A stretch of 64,000 nt of DNA from Cryobacterium gelidum (GTDB lineage Bacteria; Actinomycetota; Actinomycetes; Actinomycetales; Microbacteriaceae): positions 248,001-312,000 of the forward strand of contig NZ_SOHL01000013.1 of NCBI RefSeq assembly GCF_004403985.1, given 5' to 3'. The notes below the pieces were generated by a model. The model searched no databases and had not been told where the DNA came from. It was given only the letters and a program-made list of their open reading frames with translations. Position 1 is the stretch's first letter; every line of letters starts with the position of its first letter. Made by a program: the position numbers and the translations under genes. Positions 33,570 to 42,950 of the stretch are shown piece after piece.

Positions 33570-34847
33570 TCAGTGGTCGAGTGCCAGCACGCTGCGCGGG
33601 CGTACGACGAGCCAGAGCACGAGAATCGAGATCACGGCGGTGACACCCATGACAGATGCCATCGGTATCGCCGTGCCCACTCCGAGCAGTCCCACGATCG
33701 GCGAGATCAGTCCGGCCACACCGAAGTTGGCGGCGCCGAGCAATGACGCCGCGGTTCCGGCCTCGTGTCCGTGGGTGTTGAGCGCGATGACCTGCACACT
33801 CGGCAACGTGAAGCCGCAGGCCGCGATGAAGAACCAGAGTGGCACCAGCGTGCCCCACAGCCCGATCCCGGCCAGGTCGAGCAGCACGATCGCGGCAGCG
33901 GTGATCACCAGCACAACGGTGGAGACGGAAAGAATCCACTGCGGCCCAATGTTGTACCGGTGCATCAGGCGCGAGCTCAGCTGTACCCCGGAGACGACAC
34001 CGAGGGAGTTGACAGCAAACAGCAGGCCGTACTCCTGCGGACTGAACTGGTAGACGTCCTGAAACAGAAATGGCGAGGCCGACAGGTAGGAGAACAGCCC
34101 GGTGAACGTCATCGCCCCGATGATCGCGACGCCCACGAAGGTGCGGTCGCTCAGTACCGCTTTGTACCGCTGCCCGAGTGTGCTGTGCCCGTTCGCGTGT
34201 CGTTCACTCTCTGGCAGCGTCTCGACGATCCAGAAGGCGACGGCCAGAATCACGATGACGCCGTAGGCGGCGAGTACCCAGAAGATGCCCCGCCAGTTCA
34301 TGACGAGCAGCAGCTGCGAGCCGATCACCGGCGCCAACACCGGCGCGAGGCCGCTGACGAGCGCGAGGCGGGAGAGCATCTTGACGAGCGGCTTGCCACC
34401 GAACAGGTCGCGCACCATGGCCATCGCGACGACAGCGCCGGCCGCGGCGCCGAAGCCCTGCAACACACGGAAGATGGCGAGCACGATGATGTCGTTCGAC
34501 AGGGCGGCGCCGACACAGGCGAGAATGTGCACACCGGTCGCGAGCATGAGCGGCAGCCGGCGCCCGACTTTGTCGCTCCAGGGGCCTACGACCAGCTGCC
34601 CGAAACCGAAACCGATCATGGTGCCGGTCAGGGTGAGCTGGATGACCGACGGCAACACGCCGAATTCGCTTTCCAGAGTCGGAAACGCCGGCAGATACAG
34701 GTCGATGGTGAACGGTCCGAGCGCCGTGAGCGCACCGAGGATGAGAATGTAGGCGATGCGCTGTCGCCGAGTCAGTTTGTCCCCGGGGTGCACGGCGGTG
34801 GAGGCGAGTTGCGCGGCGCTGACCACGGGGATACTGGCAGTAATCAC
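33570..34847 (-). CDS. Bcr/CflA-type MFS drug exporter
   Basis: 425 aa, about 12 membrane helices. ALTALGPFTIDLYLPAFPTL and GQLVVGPWSDKVGRRLPL are hallmarks of the DHA1/Bcr-CflA family of multidrug and chloramphenicol or bicyclomycin exporters. VLQGFGAAAGAVVAMAMVRD follows in helix 4-5. Start is a GTG at 34847 with a weak ribosome-binding site. It lies 134 bp after the ROK gene on the same strand. The drug specificity cannot be read from sequence. Confidence 0.88.
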   Translation of the reverse strand: MITASIPVVSAAQLASTAVHPGDKLTRRQRIAYILILGALTALGPFTIDLYLPAFPTLESEFGVLPSVIQLTLTGTMIGFGFGQLVVGPWSDKVGRRLPLMLATGVHILACVGAALSNDIIVLAIFRVLQGFGAAAGAVVAMAMVRDLFGGKPLVKMLSRLALVSGLAPVLAPVIGSQLLLVMNWRGIFWVLAAYGVIVILAVAFWIVETLPESERHANGHSTLGQRYKAVLSDRTFVGVAIIGAMTFTGLFSYLSASPFLFQDVYQFSPQEYGLLFAVNSLGVVSGVQLSSRLMHRYNIGPQWILSVSTVVLVITAAAIVLLDLAGIGLWGTLVPLWFFIAACGFTLPSVQVIALNTHGHEAGTAASLLGAANFGVAGLISPIVGLLGVGTAIPMASVMGVTAVISILVLWLVVRPRSVLALDH

Positions 34848-34981
34848 GAAAACGGATGTCCTTGGCTGGTCTAGAGAGGCTGGGTGGCGGGCGGTGCGAT
34901 TTCGGGCGACACGGCCGCGGTGACACTTCCGGCCGCCCTTACGCCAAGCGGGGAGGGATCCGCAGTATTCCCGGGATCGAA

Positions 34982-36136
34982 CTATGGGTCGAGAAGCAGC
35001 GCTTCGAAGGCCAGCTCGGCGGCACCGATCAGGAGCAGATTCGAGCCGAGGAGAGCGGGGGCAATCCGCACCTCGTCGAACGCAGCCCCCAGCGTCAGTG
35101 CCGCCACCGCGCGGGTCAGCCGCCCCGGGTCGACCCCGTAGAGCGCGGCGAGAAAGCCGCCGAGCACGATGAGCTCTGGGTTGAGGATATTGACGGCGCC
35201 GGCCAGGGCGACGGCCAGAAAATCGAGCTGCCGATCCACTTCGGCGCGTACCGCGGGTGCGTCGGAGGCGAGCAGTGCGCGTTCGAGGGCGTCGGCATCC
35301 GTGTCACCGGCCCGCAGACCGAGCACCGCGAGGAGCGCGCCGCGGGTTACCTCGGCTTCGAGGGTGCCGGCGATACCGGCTGAGTCGGTGCGGCGGCCCG
35401 CGCTCACCCTGGTATGCCCGAATTCCCCCGCGTAGCCCGTGCGCCCGCCGGCCGCGACTCCCCCGACGACGAGGCCGCCACCGATGCCGCTCGAGCCGCC
35501 GTTGAGATAGATGAGATCGGTCATTCCCCGTCCCGCACCGAAGTGGCGTTCCGCCGTGACGCCGAGGCTCGCGTCGTTGGCGGCCACGACGGGCAGACCG
35601 GTGACCGCGGCGAGCATCTCGCAGAGGGGTTCATCGACCCAGCCGAGATGTGGGGCGTTGCGAACCAGACCATCGTGTGCACGCACCAGGCCCGGCACGG
35701 CCACACCCATTCCGATTATGGAATATTCTTCGTATTCGCGCCGCAGGTCGGTGACAATGCCCGCCGTGATGGTGACCGCCTCGGCGGCCGTCGGCGTGGT
35801 CGGCGTCGCGAAGCGGATGCTCCGATGCACGACGCCGCTGAGGGCGATGACTCCCACGGTGATCGCGTCGATTTCAGGATTCACAGCGATGGCCACAACT
35901 CGGTCGCTCGCCGCCACGATCGGGCTCGGGCGCCCGGCGAGTTTGGTGGGGGTGGGAGTTCGTTCCTCGACCAGTCCGCGTTCGACCAGTTCTCCGACCA
36001 GCGCGCCGATGGTCGACCGGTTCAAGCCGGTCAGGCGGGTCAGCTGGGCGCGCGACGCCGCGCCTTGGCGGTGCACGAGGCGCAGGATGGTCGACAGGTT
36101 GTGCCGGCGTACATCGTCATGGTTGTTGCCCTGCAT
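34982..36136 (-). CDS. ROK-family transcriptional repressor (XylR/NagC type)
   Basis: 384 aa. The N-terminal winged helix (8-70) is ILRLVHRQGAASRAQLTRLT ... STIGALVGEL. The ROK sugar-kinase-like domain runs from about 80 to 380, with YLNGGSSGIGGGLVVGG and GEFGHTRV. The usual zinc cluster (CxCGxxGCxE) is lost: the three Cys positions are Thr, Ser and Thr in RRTDSAGIAGTLE. It is divergent from the aldo/keto reductase and adjacent to the alditol oxidase and xylose isomerase genes, so a pentose or pentitol effector is likely. The shared promoter element TAYGTT-N11-CAAATC is its probable operator. Confidence 0.88.
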   Translation of the reverse strand: MQGNNHDDVRRHNLSTILRLVHRQGAASRAQLTRLTGLNRSTIGALVGELVERGLVEERTPTPTKLAGRPSPIVAASDRVVAIAVNPEIDAITVGVIALSGVVHRSIRFATPTTPTAAEAVTITAGIVTDLRREYEEYSIIGMGVAVPGLVRAHDGLVRNAPHLGWVDEPLCEMLAAVTGLPVVAANDASLGVTAERHFGAGRGMTDLIYLNGGSSGIGGGLVVGGVAAGGRTGYAGEFGHTRVSAGRRTDSAGIAGTLEAEVTRGALLAVLGLRAGDTDADALERALLASDAPAVRAEVDRQLDFLAVALAGAVNILNPELIVLGGFLAALYGVDPGRLTRAVAALTLGAAFDEVRIAPALLGSNLLLIGAAELAFEALLLDP

Positions 36137-36214
36137 GGCGTCCAGCCCTCGGCTTCCAGCTCGCTTTTTTCGGTCAAAAGTCAGGTTACCGCGCCGGATG
36201 CGCTTGATGGATGA

Positions 36215-36237
36215 TACGTTGCCAATGTCAACAAATC
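36215..36237 (+). promoter_or_regulatory. Putative ROK operator, copy 1 (aldo/keto reductase)
   Basis: TACGTT-N11-CAAATC, 42 nt before the ATG at 36280 and in the divergent region with the ROK gene. The following ATCATCGA-type bases are also shared with the xylA copy (identical CAACAAATCATCGA, 36229-36242 and 39712-39725). Confidence 0.65.
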
Positions 36238-36279
36238 ATCGAGGGCGCTGACAGATAAGAGGCGCCAGACAGGGACGTC

Positions 36280-37284
36280 ATGGAGTTTCGATATCTCGGC
36301 AACAGTGGATTGAAAGTCTCGGAGATAACCTACGGTAACTGGCTCACCCACGGGTCCCAGATCGAGAACGACACCGCGACGGCCTGTGTGCGCGCGGCCC
36401 TCGACGCCGGAATCAGCTCGTTCGACACCGCGGACGTCTACGCCAATACCGTCGCCGAACAGGTACTGGGGGATGCCCTGCGCGGTGAACGCCGACAGTC
36501 CATCGAAATCTTCACCAAGGTATTCGGCCCGACCGGCCCCAAGGGACACAACGACACCGGCCTCTCCCGCAAGCACATCCTCGAGTCGATCGACGGCTCG
36601 CTCCACCGACTGCAAACGGATTACGTCGACCTCTACCAGGCGCATCGTTACGACGTGGAGACCCCGCTCGAGGAGACGATGCAGGCCTTCGCCGATATCG
36701 TGCGTCAGGGCAAGGCCCTCTATATCGGGGTGAGCGAGTGGAACGCCGAGCAGCTGCGCGCCGGCCACACCCTGGCCCGCGAACTGGGCTTCCAGCTCAT
36801 CTCCAACCAGCCGCAGTACTCGATGCTGTGGCGCGTGATCGAGTCCGAGGTGGTTCCGGCCGCCGAGGAGCTGGGCGTCTCGCAGATCGTCTGGTCCCCG
36901 ATTGCGCAGGGCGTGCTCACCGGTAAGTATCTGCCGGGTCAGGCGCCCCTCGCGGGCAGCCGGGCAACGGATACCCAGGGTGGCGCCAACATGATCAAAC
37001 GTTGGATGAGCGAGCCGGTACTCACCGGGGTGCAGAAATTGCGTCCGATCGCCGACGAGCTTGGCTTGACCATGGCGCAGCTCGCGCTCGCCTGGGTGCT
37101 GGCCAATAAGAACGTCGCATCCGCCATCATGGGCGCGTCCCGGCCCGAGCAGGTCGCCGACAACGTGAAGGCCGCCGGTGTGCATCTCGACGCCGACGTG
37201 CTGACACGAATCGATGCCGCCGTGCGCGACCTGGCCGAATTCGACCCGCGCAAGACCACCTCGCCCGAGCAACGCGAGGCGTGA
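36280..37284 (+). CDS. Aldo/keto reductase (Kv-beta/YghZ-like)
   Basis: 334 aa TIM-barrel NADPH-dependent reductase. The tetrad is visible: Asp and Tyr in SSFDTADVYAN, Lys in EIFTKVFGP and His in YQAHRYD. YRYLGNSGLKVS-type opening (here FRYLGNSGLKVSEITYGNW) and SQIVWSPIAQGVLTGKY match the potassium-channel-beta-like AKR branch. In this cluster it may interconvert pentose/pentitol or related carbonyls, but the substrate is not known. AGGGA precedes the ATG. The SDR gene follows on the same strand. Confidence 0.9.
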   Translation: MEFRYLGNSGLKVSEITYGNWLTHGSQIENDTATACVRAALDAGISSFDTADVYANTVAEQVLGDALRGERRQSIEIFTKVFGPTGPKGHNDTGLSRKHILESIDGSLHRLQTDYVDLYQAHRYDVETPLEETMQAFADIVRQGKALYIGVSEWNAEQLRAGHTLARELGFQLISNQPQYSMLWRVIESEVVPAAEELGVSQIVWSPIAQGVLTGKYLPGQAPLAGSRATDTQGGANMIKRWMSEPVLTGVQKLRPIADELGLTMAQLALAWVLANKNVASAIMGASRPEQVADNVKAAGVHLDADVLTRIDAAVRDLAEFDPRKTTSPEQREA

Positions 37285-37342
37285 TGCGGCCGCGTCAGCA
37301 TCCGCTGGTGCAATCTTTCGCTCGACCGATCAAGGAGTACTC

Positions 37343-38188
37343 ATGAGAATCGCCGTCACCGGTGGCAGCGGCAAGCTCGGACGCAGCGTTGTCGCACGCC
37401 TGGCGAAGGAGGGCCACGCCGTCACCAACCTCGACCGCGCGGGACCTCGCGGTTCGGGATTCACCACGATCGACCTGACCGATTACGGCCAGGTCATCGA
37501 CGTGATGTTCGGCATCGACGACCGCACAGACGGATTCGACGCGCTCGTGCACCTCGGGGCTATCCCGGCCCCTGGCCTGCTGCCCGATGTGGCCACGTTC
37601 CACAACAACATGCTCGCAACCTTCAACGTCTTCCAGGCCGCCCGCCGGGCCGGAATCAAGACGGTCGTCTATGCCTCGAGTGAGACGACACTCGGCCTGC
37701 CATTCGACATCGACCCGCCCTACATTCCCGTCGACGAAGAATACCCGGCCCGCCCGGAGAGCACCTATTCGCTGGTGAAGCACCTCGAGGAGCAGATGGC
37801 CATCCAGCTCGTGCGCTGGGATCCGCTGCTGAGCATCACGGCGCTGCGCTTCTCCAACGTGATGGACGAGGAGGACTACGCGGCCTTCCCCGGCTTTGAC
37901 GCTGACGCCACCCTGCGCAAGTGGAACCTGTGGGGCTACATCGACGGTCGCGACGGCGCCCAGGCCGTGCTGCGGGCGCTCGAACAGGCCCAGCCAGGGT
38001 TCGAGACGTTCATCATCGCGGCCGCCGACACCGTGATGAGCCGCTCCAGCGCGAGCCTCGCCGCCGAGGTCTTCCCGAACGTCACGCTCACCAAGACGGT
38101 CGGTGAGCACGAGACCCTGCTGTCGATCGACAAGGCGAAACGGATGCTCGGCTTCGCCCCCGAGCACAGCTGGCGCGACCACGTGTAG
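37343..38188 (+). CDS. NAD(P)-dependent epimerase/dehydrogenase (extended SDR)
   Basis: 281 aa. The NAD loop is VTGGSGKLGRSVVARL at residues 5-20. A LVHLGAIPAP motif and a YSLVKH catalytic Tyr-x3-Lys (about 144-148) with the preceding SSE give an extended SDR. Similar proteins act on UDP-sugars or free sugars/uronates. The substrate cannot be assigned. AAGGAG lies 5 nt before the ATG at 37343. Co-directional with the aldo/keto reductase and likely in the same ROK-controlled unit. Confidence 0.88.
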   Translation: MRIAVTGGSGKLGRSVVARLAKEGHAVTNLDRAGPRGSGFTTIDLTDYGQVIDVMFGIDDRTDGFDALVHLGAIPAPGLLPDVATFHNNMLATFNVFQAARRAGIKTVVYASSETTLGLPFDIDPPYIPVDEEYPARPESTYSLVKHLEEQMAIQLVRWDPLLSITALRFSNVMDEEDYAAFPGFDADATLRKWNLWGYIDGRDGAQAVLRALEQAQPGFETFIIAAADTVMSRSSASLAAEVFPNVTLTKTVGEHETLLSIDKAKRMLGFAPEHSWRDHV

Positions 38189-38286
38189 TTCTTCACGACT
38201 GGTAGTCAACTTGGGCAGTTTCGCTCCGGACCGCCGGCATCCGCTCGCTGCTGTGACGACGGATGTCGCGGCCCGCGTGAACTGCG

Positions 38287-39552
38287 TCAGACCCGTACGC
38301 GCCCGAAGACCGTGCGCTCCAAAAACGCGTTGCGAAATTTCTGTGCCGGGTCGAGTCGGTCAGCGAGAGCACGGAAGTCGTTGAAGCGTCGGTAGCGGGT
38401 GGCGAGCAGCTCGGCATCCGCGTGAAACAGCTTGCCCCAATGCGGCCGAACCGCGAAGGGGGCCAGTCCCGCTTCGAGCGCCGGCAGCAACGCCTCAACG
38501 GCGGCCTGCTCGGGCTTCCAGGTGAAGTGCAGTGCCACGCCGGCCCGTTCGAAGTTCGGGCTGAGCCAGAGGTCGTCGGCCGCGATGCTGCGAACCTCGC
38601 TGACCAGCAGCAGCGGCGCGATCCGGTCGGACAGAGTGCGCATCGCCTCGATCGCCGCGACGGCATGCTCGCGCGGCACGTGGTATTCGCTCTGCAACTC
38701 CTCGCCATTGCTCGGAGTGAAGGCCATTCGAAAGTGCGCCAGACGCTCAGACCACGGCCCGGCCACACCGAGCTGCTCGGTGCAGTTGACCGCTGAGATA
38801 TTGGGCAGCGGATGCCGCCCCTTTGTCGCCGGAGCTCCCCCGAAGAACTCGGATTCCCCCGCAAAATCATCGTTGCGGCTTTTCACCCAGGCCTGATCAG
38901 CCGACTCGCCTTGCCAATCCGTGAACAGGCTCACGCTGTAGGCGCTACTCATCACGGCATCAAAATTCTCCAGGACGCTGGTCCATGGCAGGTTCTCGTA
39001 GACGAACTGTCGCACGTCGAACGCCGGCTGAATATCCAGCGTGACCCGGGTGACGATGCCGAGGGCGCCCAGCGCCACGACCATGCCCGCAAAGTCAGGC
39101 GTCGAAGCCCGGCTGACCCGCAACAGTTCCCCGGAACCCGTTACGATCTCCAGGGCCGTCACTGCGGTAGCCAGACTACCGTTCTGGTCGCCGGAGCCGT
39201 GGGTTCCCGTGGCGATCGCACCCGCCACGCTGATGTGCGGCAACGAAGCCAGGTTGTGCAGGGCGTACCCCTGGCGCTCCAGCTCCACGGCAAGCGTGCC
39301 GTAGGTCGTGCCGCCAGAGACGGTCACGCTCATCGCGGCCGGGTCGATGACGATCGCGTTGTCGACCCGGCCGAGCGCCAGGAGAATGCCGGGGGAATCG
39401 GCGATCGCGTTGAAGGAGTGGCGGGAGCCGAGCGCGCGCACCTGTGAGGCCGCGGCCACGAGCTCCTGTACTTCATCGATCGATGTCGGATGCACGATCA
39501 GAGCCGCGTAGCGGTAGTTCCGAGCCCAATTGCGTTCACTCGCCTGATTCAT
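38287..39552 (-). CDS. Alditol (xylitol) oxidase, FAD-linked
   Basis: 421 aa VAO-family flavoenzyme. It closely follows Streptomyces AldO along its length: VRALGSRHSFNAIADSPGIL, NLASLPHISVAGAIATGTHG (histidine for covalent FAD), AYSVSLFTDWQGES, NCTEQLGVAGPWSERL, and RPHWGKLF near the active site. AldO oxidises terminal hydroxyls of xylitol and sorbitol to aldoses with release of hydrogen peroxide. The ATG at 39552 matches the family N-terminus (NWARNYRY). The gene is divergent from xylA, which would take the xylose product. Confidence 0.92.
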   Translation of the reverse strand: MNQASERNWARNYRYAALIVHPTSIDEVQELVAAASQVRALGSRHSFNAIADSPGILLALGRVDNAIVIDPAAMSVTVSGGTTYGTLAVELERQGYALHNLASLPHISVAGAIATGTHGSGDQNGSLATAVTALEIVTGSGELLRVSRASTPDFAGMVVALGALGIVTRVTLDIQPAFDVRQFVYENLPWTSVLENFDAVMSSAYSVSLFTDWQGESADQAWVKSRNDDFAGESEFFGGAPATKGRHPLPNISAVNCTEQLGVAGPWSERLAHFRMAFTPSNGEELQSEYHVPREHAVAAIEAMRTLSDRIAPLLLVSEVRSIAADDLWLSPNFERAGVALHFTWKPEQAAVEALLPALEAGLAPFAVRPHWGKLFHADAELLATRYRRFNDFRALADRLDPAQKFRNAFLERTVFGRVRV

Positions 39553-39568
39553 GCCGGCCGCCTCACGA

Positions 39569-39591
39569 GATTTGATGTTTTGGACAACATA
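39569..39591 (-). promoter_or_regulatory. Putative ROK operator, copy 2 (alditol oxidase)
   Basis: On the minus strand TATGTT-N11-CAAATC, ending 16 nt before the ATG. The plus strand reads ATGTT-N6-AACAT, an inverted repeat reminiscent of XylR operators. Confidence 0.65.
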
Positions 39592-39697
39592 CCAGCCCAC
39601 TCAGGTCACCTTGGCACGATCGCACTCGGATTCTGGAGCTGCGTGGCTCCGACGGATTCAATGGTCCGGCTATTGACGACTGCACCCATCCCCGGTA

Positions 39698-39720
39698 TAT
39701 GTTTGAGTAACCAACAAATC
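39698..39720 (+). promoter_or_regulatory. Putative ROK operator, copy 3 (xylA)
   Basis: TATGTT-N11-CAAATC, 29 nt before the xylA ATG. TATATG (39696-39701) could be the -10 box, so bound repressor would block the promoter. Confidence 0.65.
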
Positions 39721-39749
39721 ATCGACGAAGCTGAATCGGAAGTACTGAT

Positions 39750-40955
39750 ATGACCCTGAGTGACGTGAGCCTGACCCCCACCCGCGACGACAAGTTCTCC
39801 TTCGGTCTCTGGACCGTCGGCTACAACGGCAGTGACCCGTTCGGCGGCCCGACGCGCCCCAAGCTCGACGTCGTCGATGCCGTGACCAATCTGGCCGAAC
39901 TCGGCGCCTACGGCCTGACCTTTCACGACGATGACCTGTTCGACTTCGGTTCAACGGATGCCGCCCGCCAGTCCCAGATCGACCGCCTGAAGCAGGCGCT
40001 CGCCGACACCGGCCTGATCGTGCCGATGGTCACCACCAACCTGTTCAGCGCCCCGGTCTTCAAGGACGGCGGCTTCACCTCGAACGACCGCGCGGTACGC
40101 CGGTTCGCCCTCCGCAAGGTGCTGCGCAACATCGACCTCGCTGCCGAGCTCGGCGCCAAGACATTCGTCATGTGGGGCGGCCGCGAGGGCGCCGAGTATG
40201 ACGCGGCCAAGGACATCCGTTCGGCGCTTGAGCGCTACCGCGAGGCCGTGAACCTGCTCGGTGACTACGTCACAGACAGGGGCTACGACATCCGCTTTGC
40301 CATTGAGCCCAAGCCCAACGAACCGCGCGGCGATATTCTGCTGCCGACAGTCGGCCACGCGATGGCCTTCATTGAAACCCTCGAGCGTCCCGAAATGGTC
40401 GGCGTGAACCCTGAGGTCGGGCACGAGCAGATGGCCGGGCTCAACTTCGCCGCTGGCATCGCACAGGCGCTGTACCAGGGCAAGCTGTTCCACATCGACC
40501 TCAATGGTCAGCGCGGCATCAAGTACGACCAGGACCTCGTCTTCGGCCACGGCGACCTGCAGAACGCCTTCGCGCTCGTCGACCTGCTCGAAAACGGCGG
40601 CCCGAGCGGCGGCCAGGCTTACACCGGGCCGCGCCACTTCGACTACAAGCCGAGCCGCACCGAAGACGTCGCCGGAGTGTGGACGTCGGCCGCGGCCAAC
40701 ATGCGCACCTACTTGCTGCTCAAGCAGCGGGCAGCGGCGTTCCGCGCGGATCCTGAGGTGCAGGCGGCCCTCGCCGCGTCGAAGGTGCCTGATCTGTCGA
40801 GCAATACCCTTGCATCCGGCGAAAGCTACGATGACCTGCTCGCCGACCGCGGTGCCTACGAAGACTTCGACACCGACGCGTACTTCGGTGGCAAGGGCTT
40901 CGGCTTCGTGCACCTGCAGCAGCTCGCCCTCGAGCACCTGCTCGGCGCGCGCTAG
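39750..40955 (+). CDS. xylA: Xylose isomerase
   Basis: 401 aa class I (actinobacterial-type) xylose isomerase, which converts D-xylose to D-xylulose with two divalent metals. [31 protein letters not shown] (catalytic His-Asp pair), the [13 protein letters not shown] metal site, [16 protein letters not shown] and [11 protein letters not shown] are all intact. A weak CGGAAG precedes the ATG. No xylulokinase or xylose transporter is in the window. Together with the alditol oxidase it gives a route xylitol to xylose to xylulose. Confidence 0.96.
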   Translation: MTLSDVSLTPTRDDKFSFGLWTVGYNGSDPFGGPTRPKLDVVDAVTNLAELGAYGLTFHDDDLFDFGSTDAARQSQIDRLKQALADTGLIVPMVTTNLFSAPVFKDGGFTSNDRAVRRFALRKVLRNIDLAAELGAKTFVMWGGREGAEYDAAKDIRSALERYREAVNLLGDYVTDRGYDIRFAIEPKPNEPRGDILLPTVGHAMAFIETLERPEMVGVNPEVGHEQMAGLNFAAGIAQALYQGKLFHIDLNGQRGIKYDQDLVFGHGDLQNAFALVDLLENGGPSGGQAYTGPRHFDYKPSRTEDVAGVWTSAAANMRTYLLLKQRAAAFRADPEVQAALAASKVPDLSSNTLASGESYDDLLADRGAYEDFDTDAYFGGKGFGFVHLQQLALEHLLGAR

Positions 40956-41229
40956 CCCCACGGCATGTCCAACTGGGTCTGAGCGATGCCGATCCAGGAG
41001 GACATTACCGACGAGTCGGATGCAGGTTCAATCGGCCATCAGATACTTCAGCCACCCCATCTCCACAACCGGGCCTTTTCTGACCCCCGGACGGGTGCAG
41101 GGTTCTGAGCTCTCAGCCAGCTCACAGCCGGTCGGAACCGCACGAGGAGCAACGGCCAGTAACGTCAGAGGCAGTGCGGTGCCCAGCAGCACCCGGCATC
41201 GACCCGACGAACGAATGGTGAACTTCCGC

Positions 41230-42117
41230 ATGAGCACTTCCGGCCAGTCCCGTCCCCCGAAAAGAAGCCGACGCGAGGACGCCAGAGAACAGGCCCGCCT
41301 CATGCTCGTAGAACAGGCTAAGCGGGACAAGCGCCATCGTCTCTTTCTGCGCGGCGGAATCGGCATCGGTCTGCTCGCCGTGGTCGCCATCGTGGCCCTC
41401 GTCATCGTGAACAATGTCAACGCATCGGCGGCACCGGGGCCGGCCAACATGGCCAGCGACGGCATTCTGCTTGGCAGCGACGGCAGCACGGTCTCCGCCG
41501 CCACGACGGTCGCCCGTGGCGCCGACGCCAATCCCATCGCGACCGACCAGACCACCCTGACCGATACGGCCAACATCGTGCTGTACGTCGACTACCTCTG
41601 CCCGATCTGTGGCAATTTTGAGACCACCAACGGCGAGCAGATCACCCGCTGGGTGACCGCTGGCAATGCCACGGTCGAGATCCACCCGATCTCGATTCTC
41701 GACCGCGCGTCGTCGGGCACCAGGTACGCCACTCGCGCCGCGAACGCGGCGGCCTGCGTGGCCAACTACGACCCCGACAACTTTCTCCCCTTCAACACGG
41801 CGATGTACGCCGGTCAGCCCGCAGAGAACTCGAGCGGCCTGACGGACGCTGAATTGACCAGCCTCGCCCAGGGGGCCGGGGTGACCTCCACCGAGGTCGC
41901 CGGCTGCATCACGGATCAGACCTACGCCGGCTGGGTGAATGCTTCGACCCAACGCGCGCTCGCGGGGCCGATTCCCCACTCCGACATAGAAAAAGTCAAG
42001 GGAACGCCTACCGTGCTAGTGAACGGCGTGAGCTACACCGGCTCGTTTACCGACGCCGCCGCCTTCGAAGCGTTCGTCACCGCACAGGTGAGCAAAGCTG
42101 CCGGATCGGGCGAATAA
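41230..42117 (+). CDS. Membrane-anchored DsbA-like thiol-disulfide protein
   Basis: 295 aa. A charged cytoplasmic N-terminus (1-40, rich in Arg/Lys) is followed by one membrane helix (about 42-61). An extracytoplasmic thioredoxin-fold domain carries the redox pair CPIC (Cys125, Cys128) and a cis-proline region KGTPTVLVNGVSYTGSF. This is the DSBA/Thioredoxin_4 type common in actinobacteria, likely an oxidase for secreted proteins. An in-frame ATG at 41215 is an alternative start. The 270-bp gap before it holds nothing recognised. Confidence 0.9.
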   Translation: MSTSGQSRPPKRSRREDAREQARLMLVEQAKRDKRHRLFLRGGIGIGLLAVVAIVALVIVNNVNASAAPGPANMASDGILLGSDGSTVSAATTVARGADANPIATDQTTLTDTANIVLYVDYLCPICGNFETTNGEQITRWVTAGNATVEIHPISILDRASSGTRYATRAANAAACVANYDPDNFLPFNTAMYAGQPAENSSGLTDAELTSLAQGAGVTSTEVAGCITDQTYAGWVNASTQRALAGPIPHSDIEKVKGTPTVLVNGVSYTGSFTDAAAFEAFVTAQVSKAAGSGE

Positions 42118-42137
42118 CCGCGTAGGCAGGAAACCAA

Positions 42138-42512
42138 ATGTCGAACAGCGACGGCGCAGCACCGACGACGGGTTCCGCGCCGACCGTGTACGGGGCGGTT
42201 CTCGATGCGTCGACCCGGTGTATCCACTTTCACTCGGAGCGCGACATTGTGGCGATCAAGTTCGCCTGCTGCCGGCGGTATTATCCGTGCTTTCAGTGCC
42301 ACGACGAAGCCGTGCGGCGGGAACTTTCCCCCCACACGGCCCGGCAGTGGCCGCAGGCGGAGTGGTCGGAACTCGCGATACTGTGCGGTGCCTGCCATCG
42401 CCAGCTCAGCATCACCGAGTATCGCCAGGTTGACCGCTGCCCCCACTGCGCCGCTGAGTTCAATCCCGGTTGCCGACTGCACGGTCACCTCTACTTCGAC
42501 GAGTCTGACTGA
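42138..42512 (+). CDS. CHY-type zinc finger protein
   Basis: 124 aa. The N-terminal half (28-64) reads CIHFHSERDIVAIKFACC ... YYPCFQCHDE, and the second half has CGACH (about 93-97) and CPHC (about 110-113), eight or more Cys/His ligands for zinc. CHY-zinc proteins of this length are widespread in bacteria with no settled role. Eukaryotic relatives include RCHY1 and Hot13. It begins 20 nt after the DsbA-like gene and may be co-transcribed, hinting at thiol-redox work. Confidence 0.88.
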   Translation: MSNSDGAAPTTGSAPTVYGAVLDASTRCIHFHSERDIVAIKFACCRRYYPCFQCHDEAVRRELSPHTARQWPQAEWSELAILCGACHRQLSITEYRQVDRCPHCAAEFNPGCRLHGHLYFDESD

Positions 42513-42569
42513 GTTTCATCCCTAGACGGCTAGATTGTGGGCCCGCGGTCCGGCCGGGGCCGGGCAGCC

Positions 42570-42950
42570 TTAACCCAGCCCGAGCCCGGCCCAGAGGCCG
42601 AGTGCTGCAGCGACAACGGATGCCACGAGCATGCCCATTCCGTTGACGACCGCGGCCAGATACCGGTGCGCCTGGGCGAGCCGAACGGTCTCGAAGCTGG
42701 CCGTGCTGAACGTCGTGTAGCCGCCGAGCAGACCGACGCCGAGCACGAGGCTCCACTCCGGCGCGAGGAGGTGGTGCATGGCGAGGCCGGTGACGAGGCC
42801 GAGCAGCAGCGAGCCACTCACGTTGATGATCGTGGTGCCGAACGGAAACGCCCCGCCGAGCCGAGAGCACACAACGCCGTCGAGATAGAGGCGGGCGGCC
42901 GCGCCCGCGCCTCCGGCGGTGGCGATTGCCAGAAACAGCAGCGGGCTCAT
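42570..42950 (-). CDS. crcB: CrcB fluoride channel subunit 2
   Basis: 126 aa, four membrane helices. Fluc/CrcB proteins export fluoride as dual-topology dimers. GAGAAARLYLDGVV (about 14-27), TTIINVSGSLLLGLVTG with the pore Asn, and LLGGYTTFSTASFETVRL with the phenylalanine box are conserved. The ATG overlaps the crcB1 stop by 4 nt, so this is the second half of a heteromeric pair. Confidence 0.93.
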   Translation of the reverse strand: MSPLLFLAIATAGGAGAAARLYLDGVVCSRLGGAFPFGTTIINVSGSLLLGLVTGLAMHHLLAPEWSLVLGVGLLGGYTTFSTASFETVRLAQAHRYLAAVVNGMGMLVASVVAAALGLWAGLGLG

